Assembly (NCBI GenBank): GCA_964036045.1
Contig: OZ038383.1
Location: 9,874,430-9,938,429, forward strand
Length of the DNA stretch: 64,000 nucleotides
Reading direction: 5' to 3'
From: Eutreptiella sp. 'Long Island Sound 2002'
Lineage: Eukaryota > Euglenozoa > Euglenophyceae > Eutreptiales > Eutreptiaceae
In this document: piece by piece, positions 11,104-22,441 of the stretch
How positions within the stretch are numbered: the stretch's first letter is position 1
How the letters are laid out: the number at the start of each line of letters is the position of its first letter
The notes under the pieces: generated by a model
Told to the model about the DNA's origin: nothing
Databases searched by the model: none
Seen by the model: the letters and a program-made list of their open reading frames with translations, nothing else
Made by a program: the position numbers and the translations under genes

Positions 11104-11256
11104 TCATTTCATTTGATCTCATCTCATCTCATCTCATCTCATGTCATGTCATGTCATGTCATGTCATCTCATGTCATGTCATGTCATGTCATCTCATCTC
11201 ATCTCATCTCATCTCATCTCATCTCATCTCATCTCCTCTCATCTCATTGCATCTTA
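11104..11256. repeat. Pentanucleotide satellite (TCATC/TCATG)n
   Basis: About 150 bp of five-base units, alternating blocks of ATCTC-type and ATGTC-type repeats, with degenerate ends (TCATTTCATTTGATC at the left, TCTCATTGCATC at the right). Open frames of Ser-His-Leu/Ile-Ser across it are artefacts of the repeat. Confidence 0.95.
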
Positions 11257-14200
11257 TCAATTCATCCAGAGCTTACTCAAAGGGACGGATGGACCCTGCA
11301 CCAACACCCTACAGCAGTTCATCAGAATATTTTGGCATCACGTCATTTTGCAATAACGCAGTTGTCCTGTGCTCCCAGGCTTCCTTCCCACATCCCCATC
11401 TTCGGGTCCCCTTTCTCTCCCGAAGTGAATGTTTCAGGCCCACACCTCCCAGGCTGAGGGTGACTGCTTTGTCTTTGGTATTCTATTGCACTTATTGCAC
11501 GCACCCACACCCCAGGCCCGTCTTTGAAGCACGAATACTACCACAGGGTCAGAGTGCACAAAATTGCCCTTTGTCTTTTGTAACGACTGCCTTCGGTGGT
11601 CGACGAGGGCATTGGTTCCAAGACACCTACAAAAAAATGGGTTAGCGGTGCACTGGCTATGAACCAAACACCACTATTGCAAGAGGTCACTTTCATATGT
11701 CCACGCACAAATTGCCATGGGAATGTACACCTTCTGATACATTCCCACGGGTGCATTAGATGTGCCTCTACTAATGGGACTGCCCCCTGCAAGCGTTCCC
11801 TCCTTGGGTCATTCCTTGGGTTTGCTCACTGAAATGTGTTAACAACCAGTGACAGCCGTGTAGTAGTGCACAACGTCCGTCCCCCCTCCGACATTAATTG
11901 AACAATTGGGTTGTCAGCAGCCAGCACTGTGCATGGCCAACAAAGATGCAACATCAAAGATACCACGAGATGCAGAGTACTGGAACACCTGCACACCTGC
12001 ACACACGCACGCACACAGTGGGAGAAAGAAAAGACGGATAGAGCGACTCATGCAAAGCAGCCCTCCCTGTGTGCAACCCCTGCCTGGATAGGGGCCTCCA
12101 GGAGGTGCCCAAAAAGGCAGTGGCACATTCAGTGGTCACTAACCCAAGGTCTGCGCCATGCCAGGCTATGAGGGCTATCAGGGAGTACGCATCAGATGGG
12201 CTTGAAGAGTGGGGGATTTGCACAACGGGTGAGCAATGGGTGTCTGCACACATTCCATCGAACTTGTACAAAGGGACTAATAGGTCTCGAGTGAATATGT
12301 TTACACTCAGCAGTATTGGTGCCTTGCTTCAATCAATGCACCAGGCACATAGGGCTTTGTTTCCAGGTCAAAACAGGTGTGCGCATATGACCAAGCTCAA
12401 CGGTGTATGCAGACGTCAGACACATGAGATTTGGATAAGCGGAAACCGGGCAGCTTGGTGAATACGGACAAAAATTCGGCCCTACCCAAATGGGATCGAT
12501 CCAGTGGCAGGAAATAAGACTTGAGACAATGCAACCTACTGACAGGGGGAAGTCGGAAGCCAAAAAGAATGCTTTTTGTTGCCCTCATTTCGGAGAAACC
12601 GGCTATCAGTGGTGGGCATGGGAAGGAGCACAGTGCAGGAAACCAGAAATTGCTGTTTCCTTTTGCCTACAGCGGCACTGGCAAGTGAAAACGGCCACTT
12701 GACAGGATATGCAGGGGTCTCGGTGGAGACTGTCCAATCTCATGGGCTGTTGTTCCACACACTTTCTATCCCCAAACACAGCCTGCTGGCAAGATCACAG
12801 TCCATTGAGGTCGAACACAAACAGGAATTGACAGTCGACAGCAGTCCACCCAACCGCAAGTTACGAAAAATTCATCAACCGTTCTTCAGCAAGAGACCTG
12901 ACTTGGGCAGGATTTGTCACCAAGGCACACCACTGGGCCAAGATGGGTCCAGCGGGGCCAAAAACATGAGTTTTTCAACCGAAAAGCAAGGACATTATCT
13001 GGGGGTGGGTGAAACACCATGCCAACCACCCCACGACAGGTTCGGGGAAAATTGGTTCGTATCGCTGCCTGCAGCCGGCCAAGAATAGCGCCATTGCAAC
13101 TGGAGTGGAGGGGGGGGGGGTGCTTGCCTCCACTTGTAAGACCAGCCCCACCGAACCCAGTGCCAGCCCAAAAACCCAACACAACCGGTTAACGGCACAC
13201 ACTTCGTTTCTGCACTATGGACAGATAGATCCTTCATGCGGCAACAGCTGGATCCGTCGCCGTGGAATATGACTCTGCATCGAACATGATACCATCAGCA
13301 TCAGCACATCTGAAGTGGTACGGCCAGACGCTGAAGAAAATGCTGCGCGAGACACAGGCTCCAAAAAGTAGCGTGCTGCTGCAATAAAATAGCGAGCATT
13401 CTCAAGCGTGTCCCCACCACCTCCACAACACTGGTCCCCCCCCGCCCCCCCTTCCCCTCCAGAACGCGCAACGGTCCCCCCAACGCCCGGGAGGAACGGT
13501 CACCAATGAGGCCCCCCGAAGGCGGAGTGACGAAGACCCACGCCTGACCTTTCCACTGCAACTCCCTTGTAACCGGAGGAACAATTGTATTGGACGCCTG
13601 CGGCGCCGTGGACTTTGGGGCAAGTGACTGTGCAAAGGGGGGGGGGGGTTGGCACAAGGCCTCGGTATCTGGGGGGGGGGGGGATCCTACAAAGCCCACT
13701 GCTGGATCCTGACTGTGTTTCCTCTGCTGCAAATGTCACAGCCAGTTGGTCTGTCACAGAGACAATGCAGGATTTTATGTGGACGGTTGACAGCAATATA
13801 ACGACACACAAACATCGATGTCAAAAGACAATCACCCCGACCGTGCCCTCATGCAGATCCAATGCAGACCAATGCGGGCTTTCTCTATGCCGTATAAAGG
13901 AAATATCGTGTCATGTGCTTTTTGCACTTCCGCGCCCCATCCAATCCGACCTCAAGAAATGATGCCAAGGCCTATCGGGGGATTGCTACCGTGCACTGTG
14001 TGCAGCATACTCCAAGTGCAACGCCATTCCACTTATGCCCATGGGAATACTGCACCTTGAGAATCCTGGGCCCACCCAAAACCTGCGACTCCCAGTGTGC
14101 CTGGCGCTATAACTGATACAGCGGTGCACTCCGCACCACCACCGCTGCTGCAAGAATAATTGTATTTGCATGCATTGCACGACAGCAGCCGTCCGCGCTC

Positions 14201-14796
14201 TCTGCAAATCGCACGAAAAAGCTGCGCGCTCGGATGGAGCAGCAGCGTGCATATATCCACACATCATTGGCCTCTCAGATCGGGGTGACTCGGGGCAGTT
14301 GAGGCATGCGTGCAATAAAGAGATATTCACGCTTCAGCAGACGCTGAATCGCTAATAATAAGAAGCATTCGGAAGAAGTGCAATGAAAAATGCTGGGAAC
14401 CAAAGCTCAAAGGGATGGATACCGCATGTGCCTCTCAACCGCACACGCACTCTGCACAGACACGTGCAGACTTGATTGCAATTTCCATCTCCACGTCAGC
14501 GCCACCCTCAGCCCCTCAGCCATGTTGTATTCGAGGGACCGGCAGAGGCCCCGGCCTTTCCCATGGCTCAAGCACTGTGCTATCCTCAGGGGGCCCAAGG
14601 GATACAGAATGGCTGACGAACGGCTTGCCCTGGGGGGAAAGCGGTGACGTATCATTGATGGCTCACAGCTCACAGCCCGTCCAGATTTCTCAAAGAATGC
14701 AGACGGTTGCCCTGGCAAATGAGCGGGTAAAGGGGGGATGGCGTTTTCCTATGGAAAAACAAAAGACCACGAAAACCGCTGTCCAAGGGTCTGGTG

Positions 14797-14833
14797 GTGC
14801 ACCCCCGCGCGCGTGGTGCGCGCGGGGGTGCAC
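14797..14833. terminator. Perfect 16-bp hairpin downstream of the MFS gene
   Basis: GTGCACCCCCGCGCGC (14,797-14,812) and its exact reverse complement GCGCGCGGGGGTGCAC (14,818-14,833) flank a 5-base loop, GTGGT. The stem is very GC-rich and lies about 200 bp past the stop codon of the minus-strand transporter gene. It could be a 3'-UTR or 3'-end-processing structure, or a transcription block. The regulatory role is inferred from position only; the structure itself is directly visible. Confidence 0.6.
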
Positions 14834-15033
14834 GGCCCTACGAGGAGTCGCCCCAACCGTAGAACCCCCGCCCCGCCACGGGGCCCTGTCGCCATAGGCA
14901 ACGCAAGAAATACGCCACTGTGCGCTCTACCGGCCTCTTATCGGCCTCCTCATCGTCTCTCGCCGTCGAGTCAAGGACGAAACCGCGAGGCCCACCGCGC
15001 ACCCACAGAACGCGCACGGACGGGCCACGCGCC

Positions 15034-16464
15034 TCATATCGCCTCGTGGCTGGGCTCCTTCGGCGCTGCGTGACGCCGCCCCACCACGCACCTCAGCAGC
15101 AGGAGGAAGACAAACGACAGACTGGACCAGGCCATGGTCGTGCGGAATCCCCAGCGGACGTCCCCTGTGAAACTGGCCACAGCGCCGCTGACCAGTGGCC
15201 CCGCGAACCATCCGAACAGATTCAGGACCAGCAACGAGGCGCTGCTGGCGGTGGGCCGGAGCTGCTTGTCCACCGACCCAAGGCCCAGCCCGATGCACGC
15301 GGGCACGACCACCCCCCCGCAGAACAGCACCACCCAGACCAGGCACGCGGCGACCGGGAGGTTGTCGGCGAACATCACGGCGAAGGCCGCGGCAACCCCG
15401 ACCAGTCCGAAGACCATCGCAATATCGACGGTGGCCTTCACGTCTTTGTAGCCGCCGTAGCGGTCCAGGATCAGCCCCCCCATGACCAGGCCCAGCGCCG
15501 GGGCCGAGCTCGCGATGGTCCCGTAGATGAACACGATGGTGGCCACCGGCTCCGAGAAGGGCGGGTGCGACAGGAACGGGGTGATCCAGACCTGCATCCC
15601 CGCCACCACGAAGTACAGCACGGACAACACCCCCGAGGACAGCACGAACACGGGCTGCGAGAAGACCGCGGGGAACTGCTCCAGCGCCTGCACGAGCGGG
15701 TTCCCCTTCCGCTGCGCGGGCGGATCGTCGCGGTGGGACCCGCTGATGTCGACCAGGCGCGGCTCGAGGCTGCAGAACGCGAGGATCAGCGGGACCAGCA
15801 CCGCCACCTGGCACCAGAACGGGACGCGCCAGTCGTAGTTCGTTTGGGAGGTGACGAGGCCCGACACGATGTACCCGAGGATGATGCCGACGTTGGAGCC
15901 GATCTGGGCCAGGGCCATCCACGACGTTGAGCTCCGCGGGGGCGCGTACTCGTCCACCCAAACGGGGAGGAACATCACGAGGAAGGCCTGCGCGAGCCCT
16001 GTGACGAAGCGGGCGCCCAGGGAGAGGTATTTGTTGGTGGACAGGGCGAAGACGAGGATGCAGGCCAGGTTGATGTTGAACGTCCCGACCAGCAGCCATT
16101 TGGAGGAATACCGCTGCAGCAACACGCCCCCGAAGGTGCAGGACAGGGTCAGGCCCAGGTACACCAGGCACACCAATAGCCCGGCCTCGGTGTAGGACAG
16201 ATTCAGGTCCGTGATGATGTCGCTCTCCGAGGCGCAGTTGTGGCTTCCGCCGTGGGTGCATCCCGATCCGAGCCCGGCGGCGATGGCTCCGGAATCGTAG
16301 TGGATCACAACACGGAAGAAGATAAGGAACAGGAAGATGATGACACGCCCCCAGGTGTGCTCGTCTTGTTCGTGTATGTCTTCATACTTCCGGGGCTTGG
16401 CCTGAGCGGGCTTCACGTCTGACGTGTCTAGCAGAGGTGTGCTTTCTTTGCCTGCCACAGCCAT
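15034..16464 (-). CDS. Spinster-like major facilitator superfamily transporter
   Basis: Complete intron-free 476-residue protein, ATG at 16,464. About 38 hydrophilic N-terminal residues precede twelve predicted membrane segments, starting RVIIFLFLIFFRVVIHYDSG and ending with a basic tail. MFS hallmarks are visible: GVLLQRYSSKWLLVG between TM2 and TM3, ARFVTGLAQAFLVMFLPVW with WVDEYAP around TM4-5, and GLILDRYGGYKD in the second half. The length fits the 12-TM family, and the pattern resembles the Spinster branch, whose animal members export lysolipids or sphingosine-1-phosphate from lysosomes. The N-terminus carries ESTPLL (7-12), an exact acidic dileucine signal for endolysosomal/vacuolar sorting, which supports a vacuolar membrane location. 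The substrate cannot be read from sequence. Coding DNA is strikingly GC-rich (GC-ending codons), so long frames appear on other frames and strands over the same bases; those are shadows. Confidence 0.9.
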   Translation of the reverse strand: MAVAGKESTPLLDTSDVKPAQAKPRKYEDIHEQDEHTWGRVIIFLFLIFFRVVIHYDSGAIAAGLGSGCTHGGSHNCASESDIITDLNLSYTEAGLLVCLVYLGLTLSCTFGGVLLQRYSSKWLLVGTFNINLACILVFALSTNKYLSLGARFVTGLAQAFLVMFLPVWVDEYAPPRSSTSWMALAQIGSNVGIILGYIVSGLVTSQTNYDWRVPFWCQVAVLVPLILAFCSLEPRLVDISGSHRDDPPAQRKGNPLVQALEQFPAVFSQPVFVLSSGVLSVLYFVVAGMQVWITPFLSHPPFSEPVATIVFIYGTIASSAPALGLVMGGLILDRYGGYKDVKATVDIAMVFGLVGVAAAFAVMFADNLPVAACLVWVVLFCGGVVVPACIGLGLGSVDKQLRPTASSASLLVLNLFGWFAGPLVSGAVASFTGDVRWGFRTTMAWSSLSFVFLLLLRCVVGRRHAAPKEPSHEAI

Positions 16465-19156
16465 TGCAAACTGCTGAAAAGACCGGATGGCTGTATGACT
16501 GGGCTCTCACGTGGTCGGTTGTTCGTGGTCTACATGCACATTGTCAAAAGGGGGGTGTGCTGGATAATTCTGGGCTGTAAAATGTTGTGGACCATTCAGA
16601 TGTACGTATTGTGCTACATGGAGATCGTTCTACCAGCGTGAGAGCCCAAGCAAGTGGCAAGCAACAAGCGTGTTGCGCGTCAATAAGGCTTATTGTGTTC
16701 TCATGGTGTCAACACACTACGAACCGAAATTTCTATTGGAAACCGCACCGCAGTAATCTTTTGGATGCCTGACCAGACCACATTTCTTCCCCTATGGTTG
16801 GTGACTGGGGTGGTCACGCTTAACGAGAGTCTGTGTGCCCTGTAGCTTTTCATGATGGTCGCCATTGCTGATCACCCACGTTAAGGAGGATATCCAGCAG
16901 GTCACTTGGAGGACCCTCTTGGTGAAGCAGTACAAATGGACCTACTTGAATGGGCCACTGTGGCATTTTCCATGGCAGAAAATGCACAAAAAAATGGGCA
17001 CGGAAAAAACACAGACCCCGAAACTTTCAGCTAACTCACTCGTATCTGATGAAAAGGAGTACAGGGGATTGAAAACAGGACAAATCAAAATGGCTCCATA
17101 ATCCTTGCCATCTCGGGGTCCCCGAAATAGAAAGAATTCAAATGATGGGTGCACAGGGCCACAGCGTGAATGGTATTTTTTCTGTAAAGCAAATGCTTTT
17201 TTTTTTGCGGTAAAGGCGAGTACCATTTGTTTTCCCATTTGTAAATCGACCAAATTTTTCAGTAATTGCAAAACAGTTTTTTTTTTGTACCTGCCATTAC
17301 AAGGGGAAAATCACTCAACTTACAACGTACACTGTTGAGGGACAAGGGATGCACGAGTGAGAAGGGTGTGAAAATGAACCATGAACCATCAAGCAATCAA
17401 CACGATGGTTTGAGTATGGCAATGGGATGTTCCCAGCCGCGGATCTGAAGTGAACTTCAGGTCCACAGCTCCAAGGAAAATTCAAGCCGAGATTGCTTGC
17501 ATGATCCATTCTGTGATGGTGCGTATTGGCAACACATTATCAGACCTCACTTTCAAGGGGAAGCACTGCATTGCCATGCAATGCGTCACAAGCCTGAAAA
17601 ATGCAAACTGATGCAGTCTTCGCATCCTCCACCAGAGACAAGAATGCTGGGTGCATTAGCTGCGGCGCAACTGCCGCGGAACTGGTCTTAGTGAAATGTC
17701 TAGCTCCCCCATACTGCGCACGGAATGATGACAACCCAAAACAATTTGCAGACGCATGAACAATTTTGACAAAACGTGTCTTTCTTTTATCATTCCTGAG
17801 GGCATTCTGTGCAGAATCTCGAGCAAATTTTTCTCGCCAAAAATGGCACAATCGTCAATGTTTGAATCACAATGATTACACCAGGAAATGCACGTTCTAC
17901 AGCAGCAAATTGTGCAGCTGCATGCTGTGAAAATCTGGGTCCTCAAAAAGGCATAAAGACATCATGGCATACACTGCGGACTTTTGGGCTGGCGTCTGCC
18001 TGCTGGAGGCACAAGGATGCTGCTGCTGCTGAAGCTGAAGAAATCAAGCAAATGTGATTTCAATTTTTCCATTATTGATCTCCACGAAATGTTACTTGAG
18101 GGAGCCCAAATCAGAAGCCAAATCTCGGACAATTCGACGTCAACCAATTTGCAGCCGTGATGCAGTTGGCAATCTGTGTGGACGGTAAGGGGGCCCATTG
18201 TCAGTTTGCAAGGACGAAGAGATCTTCTACTATATTCCCTGCTTGCAAAGCAGACAGCGGCAGTTGCAACTTTGGAATTCCTTATGGGATTCCCCAAAAC
18301 AATGCACAGGGCAGTGGCTGAGCGGCTCCCCGTCTGCCACCATAACACACAGGTGCTGTATTTTGTTTAGGAAGTAATTGCTGGGTGGGTGCCCACTTGA
18401 CAGAAGAGATGTTTTTGTCGTCACCAAATGTGTTGACATCCTAATCCCTGTCCTTTTAGGTTTGCTACACTGGCTTGCTACACTTGTGCTGCGAGGGTGT
18501 CCCTTGCCTTAATGCAGAGAAAGATGCTGCAATACTTCAGAAATGATGGAACGAATAAATAGTTCAACTGGCTGCAAGTGCCAACAACTACTCCAGTGGG
18601 GTTTACACCCATCCATACCCCCATTATCCACCTGAGGGTGTTTGTGCACTGCACCCATTTCTGCTTCAGCTTCTCTCAAACCGTCATCATCCTTCGGGTT
18701 CAAAACATTCCAACAAGCCAGCCCAACGCACTCAAGATCCCTGCATCCTTTGCAACAAGGGAGCCAGCCATCCGTCATGCTGCTTCGGCAAGGACACTTT
18801 GTAGTGCAACTTGAACACCCACCACACAACAGTCCAACATGGTACCAATTAATCACAAACTTGCAGCAAGTTGCCCACTCTGAAAGTCTTATCTTTGCCA
18901 ATCACTGGTCATCTCCGGTGGAATTCAACCAAAAGACATGAGCCGTACTGGGGCAAGTGGCAGAGCTCCTGAATAAGTCCTTCCCACACGTATTCTGGCA
19001 TTTGGCATTTGGCATTTGGATATCGAGATCATTGTGCACGGTGCATCGAAACACGATCACGACTGGAAACAGCGTTGAAAGCTGAATATCTAATTGCTCA
19101 TAGATTTTTTGGGGAGATCTGAGAATGGCACAGCGCGCACACAGTGCCCCCCTGTG

Positions 19157-19280
19157 TGACATTCCGTCTGGTTGTTGCTCCTTTACGGGGCCCTGGACGG
19201 TCACCCGTTCTTCCCTTCGCATGTTGCGTCGGGTCGCTGCTTTCTGTCGGCCGCTGCGGCCGGTGCTCTTGCTGGTGTCG
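19157..19280. repeat. Dispersed repeat family 2, copy 1
   Basis: 124 bp starting TGACATTCCGTCTGGTTGTT and ending CGGTGCTCTTGCTGGTGTCG. It recurs at 22,318-22,441 with a handful of substitutions and no indels. GC-rich core TGTCGGCCGCTGCGGCCGG. No terminal repeats or coding capacity recognised. Confidence 0.85.
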
Positions 19281-20435
19281 TTTCCGCGTTCACGGAGCCC
19301 AGTAGTTGGTGTGTTGGGGCTGTGCTGAATGTGGCATGCTGTGCCGTTTGCGCGTCAGCGGCGCCCAATAATTGGCGCCCCCCCCTCCTTAAAACAATAT
19401 TCCGTCCGGGTCATTGGACCCTGCGCTGCGCACAACAACCACAGCCATACACAGTGCGTACGGTCACAGGACGCAAAACATCAACAAGCGACAAGAAAGA
19501 TGCATGCTCAGGTAAGAAGAAATGTGCCAAGCTGAGGGCCGCAGGACAAACATGTCGCACATGACCCCTCACCTGAGCGCACGCCTGTGTGGCAAGCTGA
19601 ACATGCAGCCCCTCGAAGAGACAGACTGCCAGGTAGCGAGAGGCATGCACAATGCAGCCTGCCAGTGAGCTGATGCCACAAGCAAAATGAGCCGTTCATC
19701 ATTTGGTGATAGTTTTCTCAGGGGTGTAGGGCGTGCTGCTGCCGCCTACTGCTGCGGCTTCTGGTGGATGATCCTGGCTGCAGCATGCCAGCTCATGTAG
19801 ACTGCAATGAGATGCCAAACCGCAGGGCTGCGCCATACGAAAAGAAATGACCCAATGGAAGCCCATTTTGGCGCGGTGGATCAATATCCTCCTGCATGGG
19901 ATCTTGTGTCAGTTTAGTACGATTGCGAAAGCGACTGAAAATCCTGATTTGCATTTCCTGTTTGGGGGTTTGAGGTGGGGGGCTTTGTTGTAATTTGAAT
20001 GACAATGCCAAAGGTGGATTTGAGGTTGTCAAATGTTTCTAGTGGTCGTACATGGCAACACGATTGGTGCAGAGTGCGAATGCAGTTGTCCCATCCAACC
20101 TCGTACATTTATCCATGTATCATGCAGAACACAAAGGCTTTCGCAATTTCAGCTGTCGATGTTGATCACCTTGGCATGGACCGGCCCCTCAGAGGACTCG
20201 GATGTGCGCAACGGTTCCCTCACACCCCTCACACCCGACAACATAGCCAAACCGATGGTTCCCTTGCCCCCCCCCCCACCCCACCCCACCCCCGAACAGC
20301 AAGGAACAGAGGGCACACAGCAAGAGATGCACACAGCATGGGCATAGCATCCACAAAATGACGATGATGCTGTATGTGATGCCTGCTGAGGTGTGCTGAG
20401 AAATAGGCCACGGTGTGCCACTGTCTCTGGCGGGA

Positions 20436-20484
20436 CTACTTGACTTTGAAGAGCTGAACATGCTCAACAGGGGCAAGTGGAATG
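20436..20484 (-). pseudogene. GEHVQ-FK family tail, copy 5
   Basis: The minus strand reads IPLAPVEHVQLFKVK followed by a stop, sharing EHVQLFKVK with copy 4 and the IPV..EHVQ.FK pattern with copies 1 and 2. Nothing upstream aligns by eye. Confidence 0.4.
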
Positions 20485-21103
20485 AGCAGACGACGATGAT
20501 GGGGTGAACCGTGGGTGTTCACAAATGCAGGAGAGACCTGCATGCACCAAAAGCACAATCATTGGTCCCCAGGGGACCAAAGCACTCATGCGCGATGGAC
20601 CAGTAGTCAGCGTAGGATCAAGGGGATCGAGGGAAGGTTACCCCTTCTGTAATTTACCGAAATATCAAGTTAAAACAATGCAAAGGTGCCCCCATTCTTA
20701 TGAGGGATGAGCAAAGAGAGAGAGAGTGCATATTTTGGCCTTGGGCTTGAAGGCACTGAGTCCCGCTGATGCTTCCCCGAGGGTCGCGCAGCAGGTTGCT
20801 TTCGGCGCCGACAGAACAAGAGGCTCCGCGGCTGACTTGGGCTATGTTTGCTCCGTAGTAGCCTGGCCATGCCCCGTGTGAGGGATGAGCAGGAAACCAG
20901 TCAGTTGCATGATCTCCACATGGTGTACAACGCCCCACCTTCCGTCAATATCCACACGCAACGGTTTGGGGTGGGCAATTGGGCATGCATTGGTATGAGC
21001 AATGCACGGGACAGCCCTTCGCTGCCCAACGTTCAACGAACATTTCATCCGGATTCTTGGTGCCACTGCACTGCATGGGCAGTAACTCCCCGAATTGTCA
21101 TTG

Positions 21104-21230
21104 ATCCCCCCCCCGTCCGGAACGAAGAATCATGCCCCCCCCCCCCCGTCCGGAACGAAGAATCATGCCCCCCCCCCCCCGTCACTGCCCCCCCAATGAA
21201 GAATCATGGCCCACCCTCGGTACACGAAGG
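21104..21230. repeat. C-rich minisatellite
   Basis: Roughly 38-bp units made of a C8-C13 run followed by GTCCGGAACGAAGAATCATG, in at least two near-exact copies and one degenerate copy (AATGAAGAATCATGGCCC). Related units (GGAAAGAAGAATCATGGCCC) reappear at about 21,460-21,520, so the minisatellite is split. Confidence 0.8.
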
Positions 21231-21437
21231 TGAATCACCAGAAATGTCGAAAACTACCCAACAAAAAAGAGTCGCCAAGGTGAGCTCCACAACCATCACA
21301 AAGATTCAACAGGTACAAAGCATTCGTGCAAACGATGCTTCAAGCAGGTGCGCAGGCCAGAAAATGCCTACACAAAAGTTTCGGTAAAAAGTGATTATAT
21401 ATCGAGTCGTTGCCCCCCCCCCGCCCCCCCGCGCGCA

Positions 21438-21538
21438 CATGTCATTGGCCCCCCCCCCACCCGGAAAGAAGAATCATGGCCCCCCTTGTCACCCCCCCCC
21501 CCCTTCGGAAGAGAATCATGGCCTGGGCCAATGACATG
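21438..21538. mobile_element. 101-bp element with perfect 14-bp terminal inverted repeats
   Basis: CATGTCATTGGCCC at 21,438-21,451 is the exact reverse complement of GGGCCAATGACATG at 21,525-21,538. The interior is C-rich with two GAATCATGG units of the adjacent minisatellite. The size and ends resemble a miniature inverted-repeat element or a hairpin, but no target-site duplication is obvious. Confidence 0.4.
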
Positions 21539-22317
21539 AAAAAAGGGGGGGGGGGCTACAAACTCTCTCATACAGCTCATCAGGTCAAGATGGTCAGTAG
21601 GGTCACTAAGAGTTGCACAGCATGCGAAATTTTATTCGGACCAATGAACCATGTACCTGTGTCATCACTCTGCGAATTGCTGCATGGGACTCTGTGAACC
21701 AAGGCCGTCACAGCTGTGAAAATGTGATGTGTGTGGCCAACAGCAACCCACCTTCATGCTGTGCAACTGCTCAGGGACAGAGAGCAAACCAGCCGGTACT
21801 GGTAGGCGGCGTCAAACCTTGTGCCGCTGTTCCGTTGGGACTTCTACAGAGGTCGAAGAAAACTGTTGTGGTTGACCACAGTATTCAGCAACCTGTACTA
21901 CACGTTGGGATCACGAGGAGAAGGGCTCACATTAATTGCCCACGGAAAATACAAATGGCAATGCTACAGAAGAGCATCTGCTGTTTGCTGCTCCGGACAT
22001 CACCGTGCGTGCATTTAACCCACAATCTTCTGGTCGCAGTGATCATGGATTCGTGGTACCAGTACAATCTGACAAGTGAGGAACATGCGCCCTTCTGCAA
22101 TGGCCCCCCACCCCCAGCCCCCCAGCAAAGCACCTCCAGGGATTGGGCATGCTCAAAATACAAATGTATTTCATAATCTTATACTTTCACAGAGTCATTT
22201 TCATCTTGTGGCCACTTATTGGGCGTGTGCCATTTGACGGTACCTCAGTGTAAGATTTGACCCAGAATCAGGCCGAAAAACAAATGTGAGGAGACGAACC
22301 CAGAGCTCCACCCGGTA

Positions 22318-22441
22318 TGACATTCCGTCTGGTTGTTGTTTCTTTACGGGGCCCTGGACAGTCACCCGTTCTTCCCTTTGCATGTTGCGTTGGGTCGCTG
22401 CTTTCTGTCGGCCGCTGCGGCCGGTGCTCTTGCTGGTGTCG
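22318..22441. repeat. Dispersed repeat family 2, copy 2
   Basis: Second 124-bp copy, same orientation as 19,157-19,280. It is followed immediately by a C10 run, whereas copy 1 is followed by unrelated sequence, so the element boundary at GTGTCG is well defined. Confidence 0.85.

Larger units (their letters stand above)
7694..14796. other. Gene-poor interval
   Basis: No intact gene is recognisable. Contents are a 28-bp tandem duplication (8,050-8,105), GEHVQ-family relics (8.7-9.8 kb), a pentanucleotide satellite (11.1 kb) and many C or G runs of 8-14 bases (for example near 9,247, 13,118, 13,637 and 13,671). The longest open frame outside repeats (about 12,576-13,088, +) has no recognisable domain and reads through low-information sequence, so it is not called. 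Confidence 0.6.

Noticed and set aside
11101-11250. Open frames rich in Ser-His-Leu/Ile
   Set aside because: Translation of the pentanucleotide satellite, not a gene.
12576-13088. 170-codon plus-strand open frame
   Set aside because: No domain, no splice support, unremarkable composition; not distinguishable from chance in this interval.
14920-16261. Long open frames of 336 (+) and 444 (-) codons over the MFS gene
   Set aside because: Out-of-frame shadows of a GC-rich gene: Arg/Ala/Gly/Pro-rich, with no domain, while the 476-codon frame is a clean 12-TM protein.
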